From Geosiphon pyriformis (Eukaryota; Glomeromycota; Glomeromycetes; Archaeosporales; Geosiphonaceae), in assembly GCA_016748015.1 (NCBI GenBank), contig JAAOMT010000299.1, positions 223,018-287,017 on the forward strand: 64,000 bases of DNA. The letters run 5' to 3'. The notes under the pieces were generated by a model that saw only the letters and a program-made list of their open reading frames with translations, ran no database searches and was not told where the DNA came from. The position numbers and the translations under genes are program-made. Shown in pieces: positions 43,454 through 56,400 of the stretch. The first letter of the stretch is position 1. Each line of letters opens with the position of its first letter.

Positions 43454-46400
43454 GTGTTTTGGTTTGGAAAGTTGTCATGTGCAATGTAAGGGACATGAAC
43501 AATCCTGTGAAACAGAATAATATAATTCGTTGGTATAAAGAGACAAACAATTTAATTTTTATTGTTACTGAGACTAAATTAAAGGGTAAAATTCGCCCAT
43601 GGATTATGAATAAGTTTGATAGTATTCGGGTGTTTACTTCTGGTTTGGATTCTGGTTATATAGGCTCTGGTGTTGCAATTGTTATGAACATTTCTTTGGC
43701 AAAACATATATACAGAGTTTCTGAGGTGCCTGGTCGGCTTCTGTCTATTAAGCTGCTTTTCAAGAATAAACTTTCTGTGTCTATTTTGGGGCTTTATGCT
43801 GATGCTTCTTTAATAGTTCAGTTTTCTCAGACTAGTGAAGTCAACTTTCTTATTGCTAAGGCTGTTAATAAATCTTTTTTTATTATTTTGGGTAGTGATT
43901 TCAATAAGAATGGTTTGTGTAAGAGTGCGAGTTTTAAAAGATGTCTTGACTTGGAGCTGGTCAACTTTTTGTCAGGTAGCCTAATAGTAAAAAGTCCTAC
44001 ATGGGAAAATTTGAGAGGTGTGAAAAAAACAATTGATTTTGTGCTGATTTTATTTAATTTGGTTAATACAGTGGTGGATCACAATGTTGTGAATATGAGC
44101 AAACATTTCAATACTGATTATTGGGCAGTTTCTGTGTTTGTGGGCCTGGGCAGTCTGCTGGATACTCAGTTAAACTCTCTTCATAGGCAGGCTAATAGAG
44201 ATTGTTGGAAGTTTGATTTTAGGGGTGCTAATGACAGTAAATGGAAAAGTTTTAGAAATGTTACTTCAGCTAATGCTAAGATGTTTGCCAATAAGTTTGC
44301 TGCTGCTGTACAACTCTCAGATTTGGATGTCATGTGAAATGTTTTGCACAAAATAATAACTTTTTCAGCAAATGAGATATTTAGGAAAAAATGATTCAAG
44401 GATTTTGATGGGGTTTTCACTAGAGATTTCTTGAGATTTTATAGACTGGAGTTGCTGGTGTTTAAGCTGGTTAAGACTTTTCGTTTGGTCTCTAGTGTAG
44501 AATTTGCTTTGTTGTTGGATATGTGATGTGGGTTTGATGCTAATGGTGCATCAGTGGTAAAGTCTTTATTTCTTTTAGATTCCAATTTTGACACAATTCG
44601 CTTAGCCCTGATTAAGGTAAAAAAATTTTACCATTCTTCTAAATTGCTGGAATTCAAGCATGCTGAGGAAACAAGTATCAAGGCAGCTATTAACAAGAGG
44701 ATAGAAAGTTTTGAATCAGATAAGGATCACACCATCAGGAGTATTTTGGAGCACTTTTTTTGCAAAGTGGTGCTGAATTATCTGGTTGTGGGTGACGAAT
44801 TGGTATTAGAGCCAAGCCTAGTTAAATCTAAGGTGGATGAGATCATGGAAGATTGGACCAGGAAGTGCAGAGTTATGTCTAACATCTCAAATGAGTGGTC
44901 GTACCAATACTGGCCTCTAGAGTATGTTTTCAATAGTGCTTTTTCTGGTGTAATGTGTCCTGTTGGTGTTAATGAATTGCTTGGTGTGGTTTCTGATCTT
45001 CCTAAGAGTAAAGCTGTTGGTCTCTTTGGGATTTTGAATGAACTTTGGAAACATTGTGATAAATCAGTTTTGGTTATGCTTTTGGTGCTTTTAAACTCTT
45101 TTTTGATCTGTGAATCAATACCTGGTGCTTGAAAAAAAGCTTGGATATCAATAATTCCTAAGCTGTATGAATGAGATGGAATTCTCATGAACACCCAACC
45201 TATTGTCTTGATTGAAACTGCCTACAAAATTCTTTCCAAAATTCTCTTGGATAGAATCTCATCAGTATGTAGTACTTTTGATGTTTTGTGTGGGGACAAT
45301 TTTTTGGTCTTAAAGAGTACGACAACACAGTCACTCATTTTTGCCATTGGTTCAGTGATTGAAAATGCTTTAGAGAAAGGTTGTGAACTCTGGTTGGTTT
45401 TGCAGAACATGCGAAAGGCTTATGATTTGGTTGGATGTGAGCATCTTTAAAACAGTTTGGTTAGGATAAAGATATATAGCAGATTTATTAGATTTTTTGG
45501 TGGTATTCATAATGATTGCGTTAATAAGATTATGACAGATTTTGGTTTGACAGATGGATACAAAGTACACAATGGGTTGGATCAGAGGAAGGTGTTTTTA
45601 CCGCTTCTTTGACGCATATTTTATGATCCTTTTTTGTGTAAAGTCAAAAAACAGATGGATGGGTGTGGATATAGGTTGAATTCTTACTTTATTTCTGGAT
45701 GTGGTCATGCTGAATCTCAGGCTGGTCTCTCCTCTTTTTTCATCACAGGTGCCTTTGTTGATTATACTATATGGGTTGGCAGCAGTCGAAGTACTACACA
45801 GTACATTCTCAATATTGCTAGTAAATTTTTTGATATTAATAATATTTCAATTAATAATAATAAGACTGTGGCCATCCTCATTAATTGCAAGATTGCAGAT
45901 CCTTCTCTGTTGATCAGTAAGTCACCTATTTTTATTGTCAAAAAAGAGGAATCACATCACTATTTAAGGATCTATTTGTCGACTAAGGGTCTTTCCAAAC
46001 TTAGCTTGGCCAAAGCACATTCTGATGTCTGGTTTTTTGCTAATCTGGTTCTCAAAAAAGCAGTGTCTGATAAGCAGTTTTCATATTTGGTTTTGGCAGT
46101 CCTCTTTTTTATTGTTGGTTATAGAACACAATTCAGTTATGTTCCCGTCAATGCTTGTAAGAAGTGGAACACTCTGATTCATAAGGGCTTGAAATCTAAG
46201 TCTGGCCTGCCATGTGACTTTCCTAGTGATGCAATTTATCATCCTTCTCTGTATGATTTGAAGACTTTTGAGCAGATTCAGGCTGAGAATAAATCAGCCT
46301 CGGTCATTTTTTTTGCAAACTCTGTTGGTATTTTGGGTCGTTTATTCTCTTACTGGTCACATAATCTTTAGGTCCTTTGCTGGTGTCTATTTTATCTTTT

Positions 46401-48138
46401 GCAGTACCCAGTTCGTGTTAAAGTCAACTCTCTAAATAATTTTTTGGCTGGTATGGTGCACATTTTTTCTGAATGTGATTTGTTCTTGGGTGGCTCTCTG
46501 ACTGATGCTTTTTGTTGTCAGGGTGAAACCTTTATGTCTTGTGTTCTTGGTGAATCAACCTATTTTAAGTGTGTCTTTTTACTTCAGCATTATGGAATTG
46601 CCTTCATAGAATAGCTGCTGGACCAAAATGGGGCTATTTTTGATTGGAATACCTTTAAGCAATGGAAGTGAATGGACCTGTGTGGTCCAGTTCCTGCCTG
46701 GTTTGAGCTTTCTGTTCAATTTCTTAGTAATGTGTCATCTCTTTCTGTCTACTCCTTGCCTTTGGATGGTGGCAGCTCTTCAAATATTCTTTATTCTTGT
46801 GAGTTTAGTGCTATTAGTGCCAATTTGTTGTGTTCTGATGTTGGTTGCCTTTCTGTCTATATGGATGGATTCTTGAGTGGCTTGAGGTCTGTTGATATGA
46901 AAGCTGGGACTGCTGTTTTCTTTAGGGACATTAGTATGAGTTTGGGGGTGGAAGTTTCTGGTTTGATGTCTTCTACCTTAACAGAATTGTAGGCCATTGC
47001 TCTAGCTCTTAAGTGTGTCTCTTCTTCTTGCTCAATCAACTTGTTCTCGGACAGTCAGGCGGCTTTGGATGCTTATAAGTTGGAGTTGGTTTTGGTTTGT
47101 CCAGATTTTAGAAATTGGTGTTGGATTGAATGTTGCCACATTGTAAACGTTATTTGTCATAAGAATTTGGATGTTAATTGATATAAGGTCAAAGGTCATT
47201 TGGGTGTTTTGGGCAATGAGTGTGCGGATGAGTTGGCCAAAACTGCAGCTCTCTTTAGCTGAACTCTGCCCTATTCTATTATTGAGTGCTATCTTAGAGT
47301 TGGTGGTGCTGCTATTTTTGGTAATTCTAGGCATTTTGTTTAGGATGTTTTTCAATCAGTCTATTATGCACATTGGGAAATTGGTTCTGGTTTATGGATG
47401 GTAGTAGATAGTTTGTATGCAAATATTGATTGGTTCAGATTATTGCTAGTGTGGTATCTGAATTCTCACATGGCTGCTGGCTTTACTAGCAAGTAGACTG
47501 CTGGTTTCCAGATGTATTTTATGAAGACATTGCACTTTCGGCTCCTTGTTGCCATGTGCAAATGGCTTTATAATAAAAGTTACCCTAATGTGGTGTGTTT
47601 GTTCTGTAGTAATGTCGAAGTCTTGGATCATGCTTTTTTTTGTTCATTTGATGCCAATGTTCATGCTCGTTTGTTGGACTCTCATGCATCAGCTTGGAGT
47701 GTGCGATCTGGCCTGAGTCATTCTTTCTTGGTTGTCTCATAGCTGTTGTTTACTTATTCATTTGACATTTTGGTCAACACTGCTCTGTGCAAGAGTTTTG
47801 TTTTCAAGAATTGGTTTCATGAGTCTGTCTCTATTTTCAAGGATTCTAAAGTGGCAAGTCAGAACATTGTGGCCTTTGTGCATGAGTTTAGTCATGCTTT
47901 TGGGGAAGACATTTGGTTGATTTATGCCAAGCACCATGCTTTTATGGAGAATAATAGGCTTATTTTATGTGATGGATCTGTTTCTATCTCAATTTCTGGG
48001 CTTCCTTTAGTGTTATCAGTGGGCATGATTGGATTGCTGAGCATTGCTAAGACAATTGGTATTGGTTTTGGTTTTTGTAAGTCTTGTTTATTTTTTTCAA
48101 GCATAAGTAATGAAGTTTCTGTTCTTATAAGTATATAG
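43450..48138 (+). pseudogene. LINE-2 ORF2: endonuclease, RT, RNase H, zinc finger
   Basis: The start position is ATA (43450) where related copies have ATG. The frame then continues for about 4.7 kb without a single frameshift but with about 16 stops, several at Trp codons shown by comparison with LINE-1 (44335, about 44392, 44521, 45130). Endonuclease VTETKL, LGLYADA, LGSDFNKN; RT FVDYTIWVGSS with the second catalytic Asp changed to Tyr (about 45760); RNase H VYMDGFLSGL (first Asp kept), LFSDSQAAL; zinc finger CLFCSNVEVLDHAFFC (about 47605). Confidence 0.87.
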
Positions 48139-48159
48139 TGTTGTTCTAATTGATCCGAG

Positions 48160-48272
48160 TGGCTAGTCACATGTAGAAAGTGCATGATTCACACCTAGTT
48201 TAGATCATTTGTATGATGTATTACACTAGGCAGTGTTTGGATTTTACTCATTAAAGAAATAAAATAAAAAAA
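48160..48272 (+). repeat. LINE-2 3' tail
   Basis: GGCTAGTCACATG, CACCTAGTTTAGATC, ATGATGTATTACACTAGGCAG, then an A-rich end; same block order as the other two tails. Confidence 0.8.
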
Positions 48273-48937
48273 ATATTATAATATAATTAGATATTAAAAA
48301 CATAATTAACAAAAATTAACAAAAATTGGTTTTATTAAACAATATAATTAAATATTAATTTAACAAATACATTGTTATAATCATTGTTTAAAATAAAATT
48401 AAACACTATAATTAATACTGTTAATACAAAATTAATAATAAAATTTTTTTATTTTCCAAAAGTCTTAAAATATTAATAATATTTTAAAAAATACCAAAAA
48501 ATATTATTCTTTTTTAGTTTTTAGTTTTATTAATTATCCAATTATATTTGAAAACAAAAATTTGTCTATTAACTTTTAGCTATTTTGATAAATATAAAAA
48601 TAATCCTTTATAATTTATAAAAAAGAAAAAAACATATAATTTTTAATGTTTCTATTTGTGGAAATGGTAGTCTGCAGAATTCAAGGGGCAGGATCCAGTT
48701 TTCATAATGCAAGTTTTTAAAAACTGCGGCTTTTTACCGCGTAGTTGGAAAGTTCTAAAGATCCAACATTCCCCAAGTTTTAAAAAATATTGATTTTCTA
48801 CTATATTGTGACTTGTACTCCGTGTGTACACCAATCAATCACCTTTAGCTTTTTCCAAGTTTAACGACTTGTTCTCTTTTTATTGAGAAGCCCTTGAATC
48901 GTAAATTTCTCGAGTTTAGTTTTATTATTTGTATTAA
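48273..48937. other. AT-rich spacer and upstream region of the HSF gene
   Basis: 48273-48640 is AT-rich LINE flank. 48650-48937 is more balanced and should hold the HSF promoter. A GGAAAGTTCT site (48747-48756) matches the two-unit heat-shock element nGAAnnTTCn and TTTCTCGAG near 48906 is close to another; either may be chance. Confidence 0.5.
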
Positions 48938-50363
48938 ATGGATTTTTCACAGTCGGCCGTTTTACTCTCGGCTTCTTCGCCTGCCTCACCTACTACTCCA
49001 ACGACACCTCAAAGTTCTCACTATTCAATGTCGTTACAACCGCCTTCACCAAACCCTGGAAAGATGAGCAGCAACACTTTTGTTCATAAGCTGTACAAGT
49101 ATGTGACTTTCTGAGTGGAATGCCCTAACTTCCATGTTGGACACTTTATGGTGCATCGCTGCAAGTTGATGTTTGCCTTTTTGTCAGTATGGTTGTAGAT
49201 AAGCAATACCAACATCTCATTGCATGGAATTATACTGGCTCTTCTTTTATTGTTTGCAACATCATGGAGTTTTCTCGCGATGTCTTACCGAAACACTTCA
49301 AGCACAATAATTTCTCGAGCTTCGTTCGTCAGCTAAACATGTAAGTATATTTTTGCTTTCCAATATAATAAACTATATGCGTATTGTATATTTCTTAATG
49401 AGTTTGTATTTTTTAGGTATGGTTTTCACAAAGTTAATAAATCTCCTCGGGGACATCGAACACTAGCAGAAAATCAAATTTGGGAATTTTCTCATCCAAA
49501 ATTTTTACGTGGACGTCCCGATTTATTAGATGATATTAAGAGAAAAGCGATGGAATCCGAAACTCTGAGACGTGAAACTGGAGATCTTCACGCTCATCTG
49601 GCAATGATGCAAGTTGCGCAAACTGATCTTTTGCAACAGATTGCACAGTTGCAAGAAAACTTTCAGGAAGTTATGAGGGAATTAACAGAAACTAAAAACA
49701 AGCAAAATATGCAACAGCAATGGATGAAAGGAATGTGGGACTTTATGCAAACTCAGAGTTCAGCCTCATCAAGTAAGTGGGTAACATGTCCTAATTGTAA
49801 AAATTTATCTTTTATATTTTTCCATTTTTTTTCAATTTTTATTATGGTCTATGAATAACAAAAGTATAATTTACACACAAACTTTTGTATTTTATTTGTT
49901 TCAAACAGTTCCTTTTGAGCTCAACTTACCTGATAATTTTGACATAAAATCCGAACCCGAAAGACCACCAATCTACATCACATCACCTGACAATAATCAT
50001 ATGAATTTCGTATTCAACCCACCTTCAAGAACCACACCATCATTGCAAATCAATACGAATTTAGCTGGTCATCACAGTAGTAGTAATTCTCCAAGTTCGC
50101 ATGGACCAAGCCCAACTCATCGTGGTTTAAATATTCAGCTTCCACCAAATCCTTATTTAGGGGCTACCAGATTGAATCAAGCACCACCTCTATCCCCAAG
50201 CTCTCTTAGCTCCTATAATTCTGCCATAAACACCCCTTTGCCTCCTAGTCCTGCGCCTGGCTCACCAATGGGTAACATGATATCTGATGATGATATGGAT
50301 GGTAGTACTTCGATTTATAGCCATGCGGGATCGGATTATGGTGAAGATTTTTATGAACTGTAA
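48938..50363 (+). CDS. Heat-shock-factor-type transcription factor
   Basis: Four exons: 48938-49098, 49188-49340, 49417-49772, 49909-50363; 1125 nt, 374 aa; introns 76-136 nt, GT-AG. A Ser/Pro/Thr-rich leader of about 45 residues precedes the HSF DNA-binding domain (about 46-150): FVHKLYNMV, ISWN-like [25 protein letters not shown] (recognition helix) and QLNMYGFHKV, then [17 protein letters not shown] heptad-rich oligomerisation coil follows (about 160-215), then a Pro/Ser-rich C-terminal half with an acidic end (ISDDDMDGS) likely to activate transcription. It binds GAA/TTC heat-shock elements in the nucleus. Whether it is the canonical Hsf1 or an Sfl1/Mga1-like paralogue cannot be settled from sequence alone. 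Confidence 0.94.
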
Positions 50364-51883
50364 AATGTTTTCCTTTAATATGCAGTTGCACGCGTCCAAT
50401 CCTTAAATTTTCGGTCCGGCCCAACGGGATGAGGAGCAGGAGACTTCGATTGATCAAGTTTACCTGTTTTTCTTCATCCAAGGCTTCTATTCCCTATACA
50501 TTCTCTGATTCTCTCGTTCATTATAATTTTTTTATTTTTCTCTAAGCATCATCAGCTCCTCAGTATCAAAAACCTTTGCAATATTTAGACACAATATAGC
50601 ATAAAATCGAAGGCTTAAGGATGATTATCGATCTGCGATCTTAGAGAAATTTAACATGACATCTTAATCCTTACAACCAACGACAACGATAAACGAATTT
50701 TGGAATATTCCCAAAGTTAATGTCGCTGTTGCATAATAGAAACATGGACCATACCACCTAAATGAGGATTCTAAGATTATGACTATAGAGGCAGCGGCGG
50801 GGGAGGGAACCTTTGTAGTATATATACATATATATAAAGTATTACATAATCAAATATTTATCTTCTATCCTTTTTTTGACATCCACTCACAAAGTTGACC
50901 TGGAACAAGGAAGGTGAGGTCCCCTTATATTTCGAAATGGATAGTTAGATGTCGTGTTCTTTAAAATATGATTTTCACTTCCATGATCGACAGGAATACC
51001 TCAATATTTTTATATTAGGCTTTTCTTCGTGTAATATACTTGGGCTCAAACTATTTCATCAACTATATAGTTTTTCCTCTTACTAAAGTAATTTCAAGAA
51101 GTACGTATTACTTCTTCACCATTAAAACCCTTTCATTAGGCAAATCGAAACTGCCCTCCCACCGTTGTATTTCCAAAGTTTCTATTAATTTTTCTGGTTT
51201 GTTTACTTGATCCTCGATTGATCTTTGAAATGCAATGTTTTTTATGATGGCTTCCCGCCATTGCAAATTTAATACCCTGCAATTTGCATCGGTTATCTTG
51301 AAATTTTCCGTTTCACAGGGTTTTTTCAAAAACAGACTTGATAAACACCATATTCATATTATGATTATTTACCCAAACCCCTTGAAATCGAGAATTGATT
51401 TTCTATCACAAATAAAATCCTCGTCAATGTATACAAAAAAGCATTCATGCATTTGATTTACCCCAAATAGTGTTTGTATCATGAGACACGAATAAACAGA
51501 ATCGGACAAAATTCACGTGACTTTATCTTAAATGCTTCATTTTTGAATATGCTATTTCAGTCCTGCTATGGTACTTTTGTAAAATCAAATAAGTTTTAGA
51601 ACTTGGGAACCCATGATATCATCGACTTAAGATCCTTGGGTTTTAAAGGTGCAAAAGAAACTGCACCAAAATTTACATGGAATTATTCATCGTAATCAAC
51701 CAGAGCTAAACTTATATATTAATACTAATATAGTTTAAGATATGGAAAGGGATCTAAGAAAGTTTGTAACTACAGGGGAAAATTAATATAAGTGAAGTAA
51801 GGAATTTAAATTTGGGCAAGTTAAGTAAGTTATTGATAAAGGAGCATGCAATAATTTTAAAAAGTAAAAGACGGAGAAATGGT
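50364..51883. other. Convergent intergenic region between HSF and FYR genes
   Basis: Both flanking genes end here, so it should contain two 3' UTRs. The HSF side includes a GC-richer stretch 50385-50460. A short open frame on the reverse strand at 51108-51329 (73 codons) has protein-like composition but no recognisable domain or splice partners. Nothing else is supported. Confidence 0.5.
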
Positions 51884-53829
51884 TTACTCTTCGCTGCTTT
51901 CACCTTCATGTGCATCTGACATGATAACGTCACCGTTTGCGCTGGCACCACTGCTGCTTTTTTCTCCATTGTCTCTTGTTGGTGTTTGTACAGTGGTACC
52001 AGAACTGGAAGCCTTCCCGTTTGCAATCCCATTTCCATTGGGTCGTGCACCACCACGCTTTCTTCCGCCATTATTTCGGGTTTTCATCACCTCAAAGTTC
52101 TGAATTGTGTAATTTTTGCATTTAGACGCATTGGGCAAATCTTGAATCATCTTTCGGATTGTTGCTTGAGAAAAACCGAAATAATCTGGACCGGACGCAG
52201 AGTTGGAATGGTCCCGATGACGGATTGCATTGGCTTCACGAACTACGGTGGTCCAAGCACCGGTAGCAGTGTTAGCTGTGATAGGTTTATTTGGTTGGTC
52301 TGCGGCTTCGATTACAAACTAATCGGTGTAGGAAGTAAAGTGTATGATAAGAAAAATATTCAAATAAGAATTGATTCAATCATTATGAAATTAAATTACC
52401 CTTGGTCCATCACCCCCATCTTCGATTTTGCAAGTATAAATAGTTTGTAAATCGGCATTTATCATACTGTTGTAGGATCTGAGTAGGATAATCAAAGGTT
52501 AATTTCAATACAGAATGCCTTATAACAATCCATGGATTATAAGAATATTATGGTAATGAAAATTTACCTTCTGACAGCATAGCCGACGGGCCAGATATAC
52601 CTTTCGTTGTGGAAGGTGTCTCTGTCATGTACCACACTACCAAGACTGATGACGGTTAATATACCAATTTGAACAGGTAATATGTAGTTTCCACGTTCAT
52701 CTTTATCGACGTGTTGAACTTTCATTGTCTTGGTATTCAGTGGACGCTTGCTTGCGCGTTTTGTTGGAACTTTAGCTGTTGCTGTGTGGGTGATTGGGAC
52801 CGTGTTAACAAGGTTATTGGCCGGAGCAGGAGATACCACCTTTTTAGTGGAAGGGCCTCGAGGACGTCCAGTTTTCTTAGCATTTCGCAAAGAAGGAATT
52901 AATGATGTATGAGAATTTCGTACAGAGGGAACTGATGATCCACGAGAATTGATGGCAGGAGATACTAGAATCGAAGAGAGAAGGATCGAAATTGAGTAAT
53001 AAGTATTTGATTTAAGAAAAATTGATATTAAAGTTGTATCAATTGAAATTTGCCAAAAGCACTTAAGAATTTAGACAGCTGCAAGAGGGCAAATTACACT
53101 TACGTTCTTCAGAATCGTTAGATTCCATTGATGAAAGGTTTACAGACTTTTCGGAATCTGAAGAATCAGTGTCTTCATAGTGGCTAATGCGATCAAGCAG
53201 CCATCTATTGAATGAAATTTATGATTAGAGATTAAGAAATTATTTAAATAGATATTAATTGAAGAATTGAAAATTAAAACATACTCTTTTTCACGTTTCA
53301 AAGTCCTGATTCGCTTACGGGCTCGATCGAGTTCAGTAACAACGCGTTCGTTTTCCTGATTATGAGTATATTAAAAAATTATTATTGATCTTTTGATCTT
53401 TTAAATATATTGCATATCCTATTGAAAGTAATTTTTATAAGTTATCCCATTTTGCTAAAATTTCTTTAGTCTCAGAGAATTAAAAACAATGGTGTAGTAA
53501 AAAATATTTCTCTTATGTGTTGAGCAAACTGCTATATTTATAATCGTGAGTTTGGTTAGTTGAACCTTTTACTCATGCTTAAAAGTGTTAGCAGGTCTTA
53601 CTCTGGCTTCAATTTATTTTTATGTAAGTCTTTATATTTTTCAGATTCCCATTTTATACACGTTCCTTTATTTTTTTATTCCTGTGTCGTGACAAATGTA
53701 GTCAAGTTAAATACTTACAGTTTGGATCTCACGAACTCGACGTTTAAGCTTTTGATAACGCTCCTGAGGAATGGTATCAACAGCAGAAGCTGCTTGGCGA
53801 CGAGAGTTATGTGAATGGTTTTGAGCCAT
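51884..53829 (-). CDS. FYRN/FYRC-domain nuclear protein (TBRG1-like)
   Basis: Six exons: 53829-53719, 53355-53285, 53204-53104, 52964-52568, 52478-52400, 52318-51884; 1194 nt, 397 aa. N-terminal about 60 residues are basic and coiled-coil-like (RYQKLKRRVREIQ, ELDRARKRIRTLKREKE). A Ser/Glu stretch and a basic, GRPRGP AT-hook-like site follow (about residue 120). The FYRN domain spans about 185-235 (LPVQIGILTVISLGSV, ERYIWPVGYAVRR) and FYRC about 250-335 (TGAWTTVVREAN, SGPDYFGFSQATIRKMIQDL). The C-terminal tail is Gly/Asn/Ser-rich and acidic. FYR domains occur in trithorax-type methyltransferases and TBRG1; with no SET or PHD here, TBRG1-type is the best fit. Chromatin role is inferred. Confidence 0.9.
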
Positions 53830-56400
53830 TTGAAGTTATATAGGTTAAATAAAGTTTTACAATTAACTTCAGATTGTATATAAACAAGTTTTATCGGTTC
53901 GAAAAAGACGTTTGATTTTGTATGTCGACAAATTAGGGAGAAGAGAAAGAAGTTGTTTATGTTTGAAAACTAAAGCTTCCGGTTAAATAGGTGTTGAGAG
54001 GTTGGGTGTGACTGATTTTGGGGTGGGAAAGAGTCACAACAAAATCTTGTTTGCAGGTCTTAACTGAGAGTCAAGAAAGCCTAAATAGACAAAGCTTTAG
54101 TATAAGTGTGTATGGGAGTGCGTCAGTGTGTCAAGATGCGGAAAGGTATTTTCTGTGAGGAGGAAACTTTTTCGGTATTGATAAATATTTCACGGCAGAC
54201 ATAAACCAAGTTTGGGGGTGGTTGTGGTATCGTAGTATCATAGTGCCGGTCGGTAAGTATTGGTTGGTTGGGTAAACGGTAAGTGTTGTTGAGGGGCTTT
54301 TAGTATAGCGGACGTTTCGGAAGGGCTTGTGTGTCTCTCTTTCAAAGGACAAAAAAAAGCCTCTGGCTTCAAGATGATGATTTCATGCTGTTTGAAACCT
54401 TTAATGACATTGATATGATTGGTTGATTTATTGATGTACAACGTCAACACCATGCAATTTCTATCCAAAAATGGAACAACAAACTTGCAAGAGTCGGGGT
54501 GCCAATTTAATGAATTTGTTTTTCGACTACGTAACCATCTGATCAATACATTATACACAATTATTTATATTATTGTTTTAGAATAAAGAAATGACACACA
54601 CACACACACACACACATATTGGACGCCAATTCAAACAACTCTTTCCATGATTAAAAAGTCTTGTCTTGTGGTTCTTTTCCATGCTTCGGTTAGAATAGTA
54701 CAATAAAAACCTTATATAATATTTTTCACTTTAAACCGGAAGAAAGAGAAGTGTAAAGTCAACAATTATATAAATAATTTTATTGTAAAAGGGGACGAAA
54801 GTTCTTTTTCTCATTTGATGATTTAAGAATATACTTTGAAAAATTTTAAATATTACCAAGAATAACAATATTAATAATGAAGACATGATAGAATCGGGAA
54901 AGACAGGAAAAAGGCAAAATATATTACATTCGAAGCTAGGTGTTGTTCCAAGTGCAAATGAAACGGATAAAAAAGGCCATGAGAAGAGAGATTTTATTGT
55001 ATTCGGAGTTTCTTCAAACGATATTCAGCCAAGAGGTGTTTCTATTATTATCAATAATAAGAACCAATTGATTATTTTTCAATTCCCTTCTCGGTTTCTT
55101 GTCTCGTTAAATCTCTTATAAGACGAAAGAGCCAATTAACAAAATCCACTTTCCTCTTTACGAACTTGGTTCACACGATGTGTATAAAAAACCCCTAAAC
55201 AGGAATATTGATGATTATCAGACAGAATGTCCTTTCATTTGTGAAACCAAATGAGTTCGCTTTCAGAGATTTTCCGAATGAGTTGTTGGTAAATCCGATA
55301 AAACTCGGGATCACTTTTTAAAGGTACGCGATTTAGATGCTCTCGCGAAATTGAAAATAGACAAGATGACTACCATCTTAGGTCTACTTAATCATGTCAT
55401 GTTGAACTCTAATGCTGTTGGTTCTATGAGAATTTAAGATGCTTATTAAAAATTAAAAATCTTAAATAAAAAATCAATTTTCTGTGATAAATTGATTTCT
55501 TTTCTTATGTGTTGCCATGCGGTAAACTCGGTCTTTAAATACTGAAATCCCAAAGCAGAGAAGGCATTCAAAACTTCTTGCATAAGTTCAAACTTTCCAG
55601 TGTACCTTTGAGTGCAATAATAAAGTGCCCAAAAATTATGATTAAAGGGGGTGTTAAAAATGATGATCCTATTAGGATTATCTAGGAGAATAATGAAAAA
55701 ATTCCTTATTCAGACATTGCACAATGATTTTCACCATTTTGAAATTATTTCCAAGTTATTGGGCCCAAATGGTCAAAGATTTTTCCGGCCCATCTTTGTT
55801 CTTTGAAAAGTTGTAAAAAGAATACACGTGGGGAAATCCTGTGGATGTCGTGCACGAAAAAGAATCTCTATCAGCAAGCAGTAAATATGAGATTACGTGT
55901 ATTAACGTCTGTCTTGCACACTTTCTTCGTCGCTCCATACTTCTTTTGTCTCCTTGTTCTTCAAAGCCCGTAAAAAAGTAGGTATCCCACGAACTCACAC
56001 TACGCAAACAACAACCATGACTTTGCCTTGACTTTGCCTTGAATTTGTCTCTTAAGAATACCAAAGCCCCCATTGGCCCCTTTTTTAGAACACTTTTCCA
56101 TCAAATAACGAAAAAAAAAAATAGCACCTTTACTGACCACACGGCAAATATAGATGTCCCCTTACCCAAGATTTTCTTCCCTATATGGCGTTCTATCGTT
56201 CACGGCAGGCTTTTGAGACTTTCCACAAGCAAAAGCGAACGGGTTTCGGATGATTGACCATTTGCCGAAACATTCAAGTTGTGGAACCTGTTACCTATGC
56301 TCGTTTCTGCAAGCTCCAAGTTCTCTGCCACCCTTAATTTGTAATTTGTTAATGAATTTTTTTAGCTGCTCCCAAACAAATAATGAATGAATAAATGAAA
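53830..56400. other. Non-coding region upstream of the FYR gene
   Basis: About 2.6 kb of normal-composition DNA without a supported gene. Short open frames at 54238-54558 (-), 54885-55121 (+) and 55756-56073 (-) lack known domains and convincing splice partners. A (CA)n microsatellite lies at 54594-54616. The first few hundred bases should contain the FYR promoter. Confidence 0.5.
54594..54616. repeat. (AC)n microsatellite
   Basis: A perfect AC dinucleotide run of about 23 nt. Confidence 0.9.

Larger units (their letters stand above)
41395..48272 (+). mobile_element. LINE-2, full-length but inactive
   Basis: About 6.9 kb with 5' region, ORF1, ORF2 and 3' tail, uninterrupted by other elements. 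Same family as the LINE at 13985-40244 and that at 58345-62800, though protein identity between copies is only moderate. No target duplication could be picked out in the AT-rich flanks. Confidence 0.9.

Noticed and set aside
51108-51329. A 73-codon open frame on the reverse strand between two genes
   Set aside because: Short, no domain, lies in the probable 3' UTR zone of two convergent genes.
54238-54558. A 106-codon open frame on the reverse strand
   Set aside because: Protein-like composition in places, but no domain recognised, no splice partner found, and it ends in low-value sequence. Left as unassigned.
55756-56257. Overlapping open frames on both strands
   Set aside because: Both short and without recognisable motifs; chance frames in a GC-richer patch are likely.
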